From Saprospiraceae bacterium (lineage in GTDB: Bacteria; Bacteroidota; Bacteroidia; Chitinophagales; Saprospiraceae), in the NCBI GenBank assembly GCA_027009605.1, contig JALVCY010000513.1, positions 1-8,675 on the forward strand: 8,675 bases of DNA. Reading direction: 5' to 3'. The notes below the pieces were generated by a model. That model was not told the origin of the DNA and did no database searches. It saw nothing but the letters and a program-made list of their open reading frames with translations. The translations under genes were made by a program, and so were the position numbers. Shown here one piece after another: positions 1 to 5,958 of the stretch. The first letter of the stretch is position 1. Every line of letters starts with the position of its first letter.

Positions 1-55
1 TAACCACGAAATACACGACTTTATTTAACCACGAAATACACGAAATACACGAAAG
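1..55. repeat. short direct repeats of AACCACGAAATACACGA
   Basis: The 18-mer TAACCACGAAATACACGA occurs at 1-18 and again at 26-43. The second copy continues into a partial third unit, CGAAATACACGAAA. No reading frame of interest lies here. Short ACGAAATACACGAA strings are common intergenic filler in some Bacteroidota and other phyla (from memory, not checked). The left border is cut by the window edge, so the true extent is unknown. Confidence 0.75.
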
Positions 56-58
56 CAC

Positions 59-271
59 TTGAACGCCGTAGGCATTGAACGGGGTAGCAGTTTAACGGTG
101 TAACGGTTTAACGGGTAGGCAGCCAAGAACTGTTTCCTTGAACGCCGTAGGCATTGAACGCCCGAAGGGCAAATTGAACGTGCGAAGCACAAATTGAACC
201 AAAGGTGAAAGGTAGGCAGCCAAAAGAACGTCCCCCTTGAACGTGCGAAGCACAAATTGAACGCCAAAGGC
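59..271. repeat. array of TTGAAC-flanked mini-hairpin repeats
   Basis: TTGAAC occurs at 59, 75, 138, 154, 174, 194, 237 and 257. Six of the copies are directly followed by a tiny inverted repeat: GCC-GTA-GGC (65-73 and 144-152), GCCC-GAA-GGGC (160-170), GTGC-GAA-GCAC (180-190 and 243-253) and GCC-AAA-GGC (263-271). The other two lead into degenerate stretches. One of these holds three tandem octamers, TTTAACGG, TGTAACGG and TTTAACGG, at 91-114. A second motif, GGTAGGCAGCCAA, occurs at 114-126 and 211-223. Minus-strand open frames across this block consist only of repeat translation. No gene is seen between 1 and 347. Confidence 0.8.
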
Positions 272-312
272 AATAATCCCCCCAAAACGCACCAATAAGT
301 CAGAAAATACGT

Positions 313-320
313 TATTTTTG
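313..320 (+). promoter_or_regulatory. candidate Bacteroidota -7 element, TATTTTTG
   Basis: TATTTTTG fits TAnnTTTG exactly and lies 27 bp before the chosen ATG at 348, giving a leader of about 20 nt. I see no good TTTG -33 element at the expected distance upstream, so this is a half-match only. The TTG at 318-320, which could serve as a start codon for a longer frame, is part of this element. Confidence 0.4.
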
Positions 321-347
321 CCACTATATCACCCTAAAAAAAACAAA

Positions 348-974
348 ATGCAAAAATATCTACTAATCTTTGTGCTGACTTTAGGCTTTACACTTCACCT
401 GCATGCTCAGGATCAACGCTTTGTCGCAGCGGCGGTCGTTGGTTTTAATGCCTCCCAAATTGATGGAGACCGGGCAGCCGGATACGAAAAACCGGGCATC
501 GTCTTAGGTATCCGCGGCGGAGCCAACCTAACAGAAAAAATGTCCTTAACCTTTGATATACTTTATAGCCAACGGGGCAGTAAAAGAGTCCCCCGCGGGG
601 AAGAAATCTTCGAGCCCTACGGCATCAACACCCCTTATGTGGAATTGCCCTTTCAATTTCATTACAAAGATTGGCTTGTCGCTTTTGATGATGGTTCTGA
701 ATATTACCGCGTAAGCATCGAAGCCGGCCCCGTCGTCAGCTACTTGCTCAAACCTACCGTTACCAACTTGGTCTATGAGTCCGAAATTGATAATTTCAAC
801 AAGATAGATTTAGGCATAACCGGGGGAGTGAGCTACTATTTTGGCGAACACTTAGGCTTTTCTGCCAGATTTCTTAAGTCCATCACCCCACTCTACAACA
901 ACCAAAAACACAAGAAAAATTTTGAAAGCCTACGGGGCTATAACTTTAACTTTAGCTTGATTTATTCGCTTTAG
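348..974 (+). CDS. PorT-type outer-membrane beta-barrel protein
   Basis: This is a 208-residue secreted protein of the Bacteroidota outer-membrane beta-barrel (PorT-like) family, expected in the outer membrane; its specific cargo or partner is unknown. Residues 1-20 form a signal peptide: MQK, a hydrophobic core LLIFVLTLGF, then cleavage at HA|QDQ. The first strand region carries GFNASQIDGDRAAGY (about 32-46), a signature I associate with this family. YVELPFQFHYK (about 97-107) is the other typical motif. The chain ends with alternating hydrophobic and aromatic residues (NFSLIYSL), like a closing beta strand. The frame could begin ten codons earlier at a TTG at 318, but that would put hydrophilic residues before the signal peptide and use promoter-like bases, so the ATG at 348 is preferred. 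It stands alone and converges on the next gene. Confidence 0.85.
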   Translation: MQKYLLIFVLTLGFTLHLHAQDQRFVAAAVVGFNASQIDGDRAAGYEKPGIVLGIRGGANLTEKMSLTFDILYSQRGSKRVPRGEEIFEPYGINTPYVELPFQFHYKDWLVAFDDGSEYYRVSIEAGPVVSYLLKPTVTNLVYESEIDNFNKIDLGITGGVSYYFGEHLGFSARFLKSITPLYNNQKHKKNFESLRGYNFNFSLIYSL

Positions 975-1020
975 TTAAGTCGTAGCGGCGGTTTCAACCA
1001 CCAAAATCTTGATGTGACTA

Positions 1021-1053
1021 ATTCGATTGTCTGACTGTGGACAACGACCGAAT
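1021..1053. other. imperfect stem-loop in the convergent spacer
   Basis: ATTCG (1021-1025) pairs with CGAAT (1049-1053), and TTGTC (1027-1031) pairs with GACAA (1040-1044). The two helices are separated by an asymmetric internal loop. It is the first of three structures between the convergent genes ending at 974 and 1132. There is no T-tract on either side, so a terminator role is not supported by sequence alone. Confidence 0.4.
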
Positions 1054-1063
1054 CCCCAAGCTC

Positions 1064-1087
1064 GCCGCCTTTGACGACGAAGGCGGC
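1064..1087. other. 8-bp GC-rich stem-loop
   Basis: GCCGCCTT (1064-1071) and AAGGCGGC (1080-1087) are perfect reverse complements around an 8-base loop, TGACGACG. It lies in the spacer between two convergent genes, 9 bp from the next stem-loop. It may be a repeat element (REP-like) or contribute to termination; no T-tract follows. Confidence 0.55.
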
Positions 1088-1095
1088 AAAGTGAG

Positions 1096-1130
1096 CCGGT
1101 AGGAGGCATCACAAGGATGCCCCCTACCGG
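1096..1130. terminator. long stem-loop abutting the ligase-CBS stop codon
   Basis: CCGGTAGG-A-GGCATC (1096-1110) pairs with GATGCC-C-CCTACCGG (1116-1130): 14 of 15 base pairs around the loop ACAAG. It begins one base beyond the TAA of the minus-strand gene at 1132, so it would form at the very end of that mRNA. It could also act on read-through from the plus-strand gene. The lack of a U-tract makes an intrinsic terminator less certain than the hairpin itself; mRNA 3'-end protection is an alternative. Confidence 0.55.
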
Positions 1131-1131
1131 A

Positions 1132-3060
1132 TTACTCTGTAGCAGATAACCGCTCAATCAACCTTCCGGTAATACGCAAGAAATTCATCTCGGTAATGAT
1201 GCCTAATAATTCCGTGCCTTTGACGACGGGAAGGCTGCCGATGCTTTTTTCCTGCATGATTTTGATGGCTTCTAAGATGGTAATATCCGGGCCGACGGTG
1301 ATGGGATTTTTGAGCATGATGTCGCTATTAACTACGTCGGTGGCTTCATCCATCTTGCCGTCTTGCGCAAAATGTTTTAGGAGGATGCGGGAAGTAATTA
1401 AGCCGACTAAATGCCCATCCTTGTCTTCTACCGGCAAGTAGCGCAACTTAGACCAATTCATTATTTCGGCTGACAACTCAACCAAATCTCCACTCCGAAC
1501 CGTCACCATGTCTGTGGTCATAAATTCCCTTACGGTCAATTGCGCCGGGTGATAGGCTTTCAAATCATCCGCCTTGGGGATGGGCCACTTGGGCAAAGGT
1601 AATTCTTCTTTTTGGTGCTCTATCATGCAACAGGTAATCGTCGCTAAGGCTTCATCGTCGGAGACTTCTTCTTTTAATTTGGTGTACGACCGCAACTGCC
1701 AACGGGCTCCGGTAGCATGTGCCTTTACCCGATCTTCGATGATATCCAGATAGCGAATAATGTCACCGGCATCCACGTTCTGCTTTACTAGGCCGACTCT
1801 TGCTATAGGCAACAACTCATTGAGAATCAAATCTTTGGCCGTATATTTCTTATCTCCAAACCAAGTAAATTTGGAGTCCATACCATACCTAGCAGCTTTG
1901 GTAAAATTATCTCTGGCATCCGCAAATGACATGTTTTGAGTAATATCAGCAGTCACATCCGCCAAGCCTATCATCGCTCCCAACCAGAAGGCCGCATTGG
2001 CCGTTTCATCTGCCACCGACGGCCCGGCCGGGATGACTCTATTTTCAATTCTTAGATGTGGCTTTTTCGTATCACTAATACCATAGCAGGGTCTATTCCA
2101 ACGATAAACCGTTGAGTTGTGGACTTGTAAGGCATCCAAATTGGGTACGAGTCCATCTTTAATTTTTTGGATGGAATCTTCTTCCGCTTCGGCTGCCAAT
2201 AGGGAGCGATAGCGAGAGACATCTTCTCTATAAATTTCCAAAATAGACTTGTCCAGCCAGCCGGTGCCAAAATGCACTCTTGGGCTATATTCTCGCATGT
2301 GCTGCGAAGACTTTCGTGTATCAATGGCTTGCTGGAACATAGCAATTCGGCTTTCGTGCCAGAGTCGTTTTCCAAATACCATAGGCGAGTTGGCGGCCAT
2401 CGCTATCACCGGCCCGGTTAACGCCAGCGCAATGTTATACAACTTAGCAAAATCCTTGGGACGGACTTGTAAGTGCACTTGAAAACTGGTATTGACAGCT
2501 TCCAGCATCGGGGAGTCATGAGCGATTTTGAGTTCGTCGATTCCGGAAAGGTGGAGTTCAAAATGACTGCTGTTCAATTGTTCAGCAATGGCATCCATCA
2601 ATTCCCGGTAGCGCTTGATGGGCATTAGATTTTCAATCCCCAAGTCATTTTTCCGCAAGGTGGGCAAGATGCCGGTCAAGACGGTAGAGGCGTTGTATTT
2701 TTCAAGGATTTTGTTGGTAATGAGTTGTTGCTCTAGGTTTTCGGCTTCCATCTCTGTGAAGCAGCTTCCGCTAAAAACCCTAGGTGTCAGATTGGTTTCC
2801 AAATTAAACTTGGCCAGCTCAGACCCCATCCATTTATACTTTTTCATGTCTTTTAAGACGGCTTCCGCAATCATGGCCGGTCTAAAGGTTTCCTTATCTA
2901 CCAAGGCCATTTCCTGTTCGGCGCCGATTCTCATGATGTCGGTTTCAAACCAATCATTATTAAGCATGTATTCCATGGCTCTCATATCATCCAACAATCG
3001 CTTAGAAAATTCTCTTCTCTTTTGTGGATCATTCAATCCAAATACTCTTTGCTCACCCAT
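1132..3060 (-). CDS. GCS2-type glutamate-cysteine (carboxylate-amine) ligase fused to tandem CBS domains
   Basis: This is a 642-residue cytosolic fusion protein. Residues from about 20 to 480 resemble the GCS2 family (YbdK-like carboxylate-amine ligases, related to glutamate-cysteine ligase), which joins an amino acid to a glutamate-type carboxylate using ATP. Visible signatures are IGAEQEM at 45-51 (the G-x-E-x-E metal/ATP motif), FNLETNLTP around 87-93, and the RIENR-IPAGPSVADETANAAF block. Two CBS domains follow, at about 508-577 (VREFMTTDMVTV, YLPVED, LVGLIT) and 578-638 (NSDIMLKNPITV, SLPVVK, LLGIIT). CBS pairs usually bind AMP, ATP or S-adenosylmethionine and regulate the attached enzyme. 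Stand-alone YbdK proteins are about 370 residues, so the extra length is mainly the C-terminal regulatory module. The substrate is not determinable here: glutathione precursor synthesis is possible but unproven. The ATG at 3060 has no better alternative. It is a single-gene unit with its own upstream space. Confidence 0.88.
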   Translation of the reverse strand: MGEQRVFGLNDPQKRREFSKRLLDDMRAMEYMLNNDWFETDIMRIGAEQEMALVDKETFRPAMIAEAVLKDMKKYKWMGSELAKFNLETNLTPRVFSGSCFTEMEAENLEQQLITNKILEKYNASTVLTGILPTLRKNDLGIENLMPIKRYRELMDAIAEQLNSSHFELHLSGIDELKIAHDSPMLEAVNTSFQVHLQVRPKDFAKLYNIALALTGPVIAMAANSPMVFGKRLWHESRIAMFQQAIDTRKSSQHMREYSPRVHFGTGWLDKSILEIYREDVSRYRSLLAAEAEEDSIQKIKDGLVPNLDALQVHNSTVYRWNRPCYGISDTKKPHLRIENRVIPAGPSVADETANAAFWLGAMIGLADVTADITQNMSFADARDNFTKAARYGMDSKFTWFGDKKYTAKDLILNELLPIARVGLVKQNVDAGDIIRYLDIIEDRVKAHATGARWQLRSYTKLKEEVSDDEALATITCCMIEHQKEELPLPKWPIPKADDLKAYHPAQLTVREFMTTDMVTVRSGDLVELSAEIMNWSKLRYLPVEDKDGHLVGLITSRILLKHFAQDGKMDEATDVVNSDIMLKNPITVGPDITILEAIKIMQEKSIGSLPVVKGTELLGIITEMNFLRITGRLIERLSATE

Positions 3061-3135
3061 CTTTGTTTTGTTTTGAAGTTCAAGATGTTTACAGAAAATT
3101 ATGCGGCTAATTCCCTATTCTTCATTATAATAAGT

Positions 3136-3143
3136 TAAAGATA
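3136..3143 (-). promoter_or_regulatory. weak candidate -7 element for the ligase-CBS gene
   Basis: On the minus strand the bases read TATCTTTA, one mismatch from TAnnTTTG, about 75 bp before the ATG at 3060. No -33 TTTG is seen at the usual 19-21 bp spacing. It is listed as the best candidate in the AT-rich leader (3061-3165), which otherwise shows nothing recognisable. Confidence 0.3.
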
Positions 3144-3168
3144 GGATTTTTTTCGTAACAATAGACTG

Positions 3169-3371
3169 TTGGGGCGTTTTTTTTCTTTGTTGGGACGATT
3201 GGGCGTGCGTCCTAACGGGTTTGGACGTGCATTCATGAGCCTGTGGCGCCATCTTGCTGCGCTCGACGGCTACAGCTTTGAACTAATCCCGACAGTTGGT
3301 CGGGACAAGGCCGTTCCGGCGCAAATTCGCTTCGCTTTTTGCTACAGCTTGGAACTGAAGTTCCAAGGCCA
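3169..3371. repeat. composite intergenic repeat with duplicated motif and hairpins
   Basis: This gap between two minus-strand genes is filled with short repeats and palindromes. GCTACAGCTTTGAACT at 3269-3284 recurs at 3341-3356 with one change. Each copy leads into a hairpin and then AAGGCC. The first hairpin is TCCCGAC/GTCGGGA (3287-3305, loop AGTTG); the second is CTTGGAAC/GTTCCAAG (3348-3367). Other structures are an imperfect hairpin at 3209-3226 and the palindrome TGGCGCCA at 3244-3251. A 68-codon plus-strand open frame crosses the region, but it is antisense to both neighbours and built from the repeats. I take this to be a dispersed intergenic element rather than a gene. Confidence 0.6.
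3348..3367 (-). terminator. perfect stem-loop just after the dynamin stop codon
   Basis: CTTGGAAC (3348-3355) and GTTCCAAG (3360-3367) form an 8-bp stem with a TGAA loop, four bases beyond the TAA of the minus-strand gene at 3372. The position suits an mRNA 3' end. No U-tract follows on the minus strand, and the hairpin is also part of the surrounding repeat, so termination is only a possibility. Confidence 0.4.
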
Positions 3372-5090
3372 TTAAGCGGGCTCAGCGATTCGGTGCAAGC
3401 GATCTTCCAACTTGTTTAGGTGTCCGTCCAAATCGACAATGGCCTTTTCTTCGGAGGCGATGAGTTCGTCAAATTCGGAGAAATTTTGGTCTATTTTGGT
3501 TTTGATATTTTCGATGTATTGGGTGAGTTTTTCGGTCAATTCTGATTCTAGGCGCACCTTTCCTTCGGCGATTTCGGAATTAAAGCGCTTCATGATTTTT
3601 TTGCGCTGTAAGCCGACCGTGGCACCGGCAAAAGTCAATCCGACCGCCGTCAAAACCCCACCGGTAATATCCAATACAGCCCCTTGCGTAAAAGCCGTTA
3701 AGATGACTCCGATAACGGCCAATCCCCCACCGGTGGCGACATTGGGTGCGATATTTTTTTCGTGTGGGAATAATTTGTCGCCGGAAAAATTATCGGATTT
3801 GGCTAAGAAATCGGCAAAGGTTTCTTTTAATTCTTGATAGACTTTGACACGTTTTTCGGCTATGGCTTTGAAAAATTCGGGGTTGTCTTTTAAGGAAGTA
3901 TCGCTCCTTTGTACCTTAATATCAATGAGTTGCGCCATTTGCTGGATAGAATCAGAAATGTCGCCAACATGGACATCGAGCTTATTTCTCATCTTTTCAG
4001 AAAGCTCTTTTTCCATTCTTTCCGCTAAATCCATCAACCATTTTTTGAGCGGCTGCCCACTTCCGAAAACGGAAGAAAAGGAACGCTTAAATACAGAAGG
4101 AATGGACAATCCTGTCCGCAATTCATCGCCGGCTTCCCGCGTCACTTTGTCATAAATGCCGACTGTATTTTCGACCAACAAATCCACTTGATTGATGGAT
4201 TTGCCGTATTGATTTTCCATGATTTCGATGGTTTCCCGGCGAAAGGTCTTATCGTGTTCCCACTGTGCCCGGCGGGCGGCAATCCCATCTTTGATTTTGG
4301 TGATGATATTTTCGGACGCTTGGACGTAGTTGATGATTTTGTATTTAGAACCTTGTCCGCCGGTCACATGGGTTTTGATGTAATCCCTTACGGCAGAAAA
4401 ATTACTTTCTTCATAGTTGCCTTCCAATTCCGCTTTCGCTGAAACGGCAAAAATAGTCGGCTCTTCGATACCTTTTTCGACCGCAAATTTGCGCAAGCCT
4501 TCGATATTCACAGCTAAATCTTCCGGAGATAACAAGTCCTTTTGTTGCAAAACAAAAATAATCTTCTTGCGCCACTCGCCGTGGATAAATTCAAAGAAAT
4601 CCCAAGCTGATTGGCGATAAGGATTCTTGGCTTCAAAAACAAATACCACTAAGTCCGATACAGGTATAAACCTTTCGGTAATTTCTTGGTGATTCTTGAC
4701 GATGGTGTTGGTACCGGGGGTATCGACGATGGCGACTTCTTTGAGAATGTCGATGGGCTCGGTGCGTTTTTTCAAAAACTCGTTGATGACAATTTCTTCG
4801 GATTTTTCACCATAGACAATTTGTTGAATAACGTCTGTCATGGGCGAAGGAGCCGCTTTACAGATTTCTTTTCCGGTATCCAACAAGGCATTGATAAAAC
4901 TACTTTTGCCGGCTTTAACTTCTCCGACCACCACAAACATAAAAGGATCATGGATGCGCCGGAGCAAATCATCTGCGGTTTCATGCAAGGACGAGTTGCC
5001 CGTGGAAGATACGACCGTCACCAAGTCTTGGATAACGCTTTCCAATTCGTTAATTTTATTTTTGTAGTGCTTATTGACTAAAGTACTCAT
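3372..5090 (-). CDS. bacterial dynamin-like GTPase
   Basis: This 572-residue protein is a predicted membrane-remodelling GTPase of the bacterial dynamin family (relatives: Nostoc BDLP1, B. subtilis DynA, E. coli LeoA/CrfC). The G domain is near the N-terminus: P-loop GEVKAGKSS (56-64), switch-I threonine in SPMTDV (about 82-87), DTPG (123-126), a G4-like QQKD (182-185) and VSAK (216-219). A long charged helical region follows (about 250-445), as in dynamin stalks. Residues 452-494 are two glycine-rich hydrophobic runs separated by a short polar break, resembling the membrane-inserting paddle of bacterial dynamins. A helical tail (500-568) folds back as the rest of the stalk would. G4 departs from the usual N/TKxD, so guanine specificity may be relaxed. 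The gene starts 10 bp after the WbqC-like gene on the same strand, suggesting co-transcription. Typical roles are membrane fusion, repair or phage resistance; which applies here is unknown. Confidence 0.85.
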   Translation of the reverse strand: MSTLVNKHYKNKINELESVIQDLVTVVSSTGNSSLHETADDLLRRIHDPFMFVVVGEVKAGKSSFINALLDTGKEICKAAPSPMTDVIQQIVYGEKSEEIVINEFLKKRTEPIDILKEVAIVDTPGTNTIVKNHQEITERFIPVSDLVVFVFEAKNPYRQSAWDFFEFIHGEWRKKIIFVLQQKDLLSPEDLAVNIEGLRKFAVEKGIEEPTIFAVSAKAELEGNYEESNFSAVRDYIKTHVTGGQGSKYKIINYVQASENIITKIKDGIAARRAQWEHDKTFRRETIEIMENQYGKSINQVDLLVENTVGIYDKVTREAGDELRTGLSIPSVFKRSFSSVFGSGQPLKKWLMDLAERMEKELSEKMRNKLDVHVGDISDSIQQMAQLIDIKVQRSDTSLKDNPEFFKAIAEKRVKVYQELKETFADFLAKSDNFSGDKLFPHEKNIAPNVATGGGLAVIGVILTAFTQGAVLDITGGVLTAVGLTFAGATVGLQRKKIMKRFNSEIAEGKVRLESELTEKLTQYIENIKTKIDQNFSEFDELIASEEKAIVDLDGHLNKLEDRLHRIAEPA

Positions 5091-5100
5091 AATCAGGTGT

Positions 5101-5694
5101 TTATAAAAAACGCTGTGCTTCCGGGCCCATACAAAACAACAAATCCAAGACGCTCAGATTGGGTACAAAACCGGTTTTGTCTGCAAAGACTTGCACATAA
5201 GGTACAAATTTATGATTTATATCTCTATTCGGTCTGATTATTTGCCGAAAATCTTCAGATTCGGGGTATTGCTCATATTTTTCCGTAAGGACATACTGCT
5301 CCTTATCCATCTTCAAAAGCCGCTTGACGACCTTCAAAGCTTCCAAATTAAATGCAAATAAATACTCCCAAGATTGCTCAAAAAGGGGGCGCAAATCGGA
5401 TTCGTAATGCTCAAAAAACGGAGACTTTCCGTAAGCGGCGGTGATGGCTCGCCAATGGGTTCGCTGCCAAGTTTGGCGATTGTCGATGACGACTTCACGA
5501 TAGGGCTTTTGGCTGTTTTTGCCTTTTAACAGGGGGATTCCCAGCGGTTGGATGCCTTGCGGACCGGCGATATGTACGCGGTTTCGGTAACTGGCTTTTT
5601 GGTAATTATCGGCAGTTTCTATCTTGATTTGCCCGGCTTGCTTCCATAGGGACCAGAAGAGGGTTGGGGGGAAGTACATGAGGGTTTGGATCAT
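5101..5694 (-). CDS. WbqC-family protein
   Basis: This 197-residue protein resembles the WbqC-like family, first named from an O-antigen gene cluster; its biochemical activity is not settled as far as I know. The N-terminus MIQTLMYFPP followed by KIETADNYQKASYRNRVHI and LGIPLLKGKN is the family hallmark. Later features are an aromatic stretch around HWRAITAAYGKSPFFEHYE and a C-terminal VLDLLFCMGPEAQRFL. I chose the ATG at 5694 because family similarity starts there and the preceding bases are A-rich (CCAAAAAAAATG), a common initiation context in Bacteroidota. The frame stays open 45 codons further, to ATGATG at 5829-5824, close to a good promoter, so the longer 242-residue form is possible. 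It is probably the first gene of a unit with the dynamin-like GTPase 10 bp downstream. Confidence 0.82.
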   Translation of the reverse strand: MIQTLMYFPPTLFWSLWKQAGQIKIETADNYQKASYRNRVHIAGPQGIQPLGIPLLKGKNSQKPYREVVIDNRQTWQRTHWRAITAAYGKSPFFEHYESDLRPLFEQSWEYLFAFNLEALKVVKRLLKMDKEQYVLTEKYEQYPESEDFRQIIRPNRDINHKFVPYVQVFADKTGFVPNLSVLDLLFCMGPEAQRFL

Positions 5695-5829
5695 TTTTTT
5701 TGGTCTTTGGTCTTTTGGGCGCAGCAAGCTGCTTTTGGTCTTTGGCTTCGGTAGTGGGTTGTTTTTGGCTGCATTGCGGGAGGATTTGCTTTTGTGGTTG
5801 ATGCCGTTGAGACGCTCGCCTATCATCAT
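5695..5829 (-). other. leader or optional basic N-terminal extension of the WbqC-like gene
   Basis: These 45 codons are open and in frame with the WbqC-like gene, beginning with a double ATG at 5829-5824. The translation is rich in Lys, Pro, Ser and Asn and matches no family I know. At DNA level, TTTGGTC recurs at 5699-5705, 5706-5712 and 5734-5740 (plus-strand reading), flanking the small palindrome GCAGCAAGCTGC (5721-5732). If translation starts at 5694, this is a roughly 155-nt 5' leader. Confidence 0.45.
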
Positions 5830-5854
5830 CCGCCTTACCTAGTGTGATTGGTTA

Positions 5855-5886
5855 CAAAAGTACGGATTATTTTGAACTAGGCCAAA
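5855..5886 (-). promoter_or_regulatory. Bacteroidota promoter for the WbqC-dynamin unit
   Basis: On the minus strand TTTG (5886-5883) is followed after exactly 20 bp by TACTTTTG (5862-5855), matching the -33 TTTG and -7 TAnnTTTG elements with canonical spacing. Transcription should start near 5849, some 20 nt before the ATG at 5829 and about 155 nt before the ATG at 5694. It diverges from the promoter of the restriction genes. Confidence 0.7.
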
Positions 5887-5924
5887 CTAAAATTAAAACC
5901 TAAAACTACGACAAAAAAAAATTG

Positions 5925-5932
5925 TATCTTTG
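5925..5932 (+). promoter_or_regulatory. -7 element of the restriction-modification operon, TATCTTTG
   Basis: TATCTTTG is a perfect TAnnTTTG match 26 bp before the endonuclease ATG at 5959, giving a leader of about 20 nt. The expected -33 TTTG is not evident in the AT-rich bases upstream. The element lies 38 bp beyond the divergent WbqC promoter, so the two transcription starts share one short control region. Confidence 0.6.
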
Positions 5933-5958
5933 CACAAGATAAATATTGCAGCCAATAC

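Noticed and set aside
59..271. Possible CRISPR array
   Set aside because: Repeats are about 6 bp of constant flank with tiny variable stems, irregular spacing and no 20-40 bp spacers; there are no cas genes.
25..324. Minus-strand open frames of 99 and 67 codons
   Set aside because: They are translations of the TTGAAC hairpin array (repeated LCFARS/FVLRTF strings), with no family resemblance or promoter.
975..1157. 60-codon minus-strand open frame in the convergent spacer
   Set aside because: It runs through three stem-loops, overlaps the end of the ligase-CBS gene in another frame, and has an Arg-rich, non-protein-like composition.
3169..3375. 68-codon plus-strand open frame between the ligase-CBS and dynamin genes
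   Set aside because: It is composed of the intergenic repeat modules and hairpins, overlaps the dynamin stop, and has no recognisable family.
3412..5081. Plus-strand open frames of 67-141 codons opposite the dynamin gene, and similar ones opposite the ligase-CBS gene
   Set aside because: They are antisense shadows of well-supported coding genes and show no domain signatures.
5624..5842. 72-codon plus-strand hydrophobic open frame opposite the WbqC-like start
   Set aside because: Its hydrophobicity comes from the complement of a Lys/Pro-rich stretch and T-rich repeats; there is no promoter, and it overlaps the WbqC coding start.
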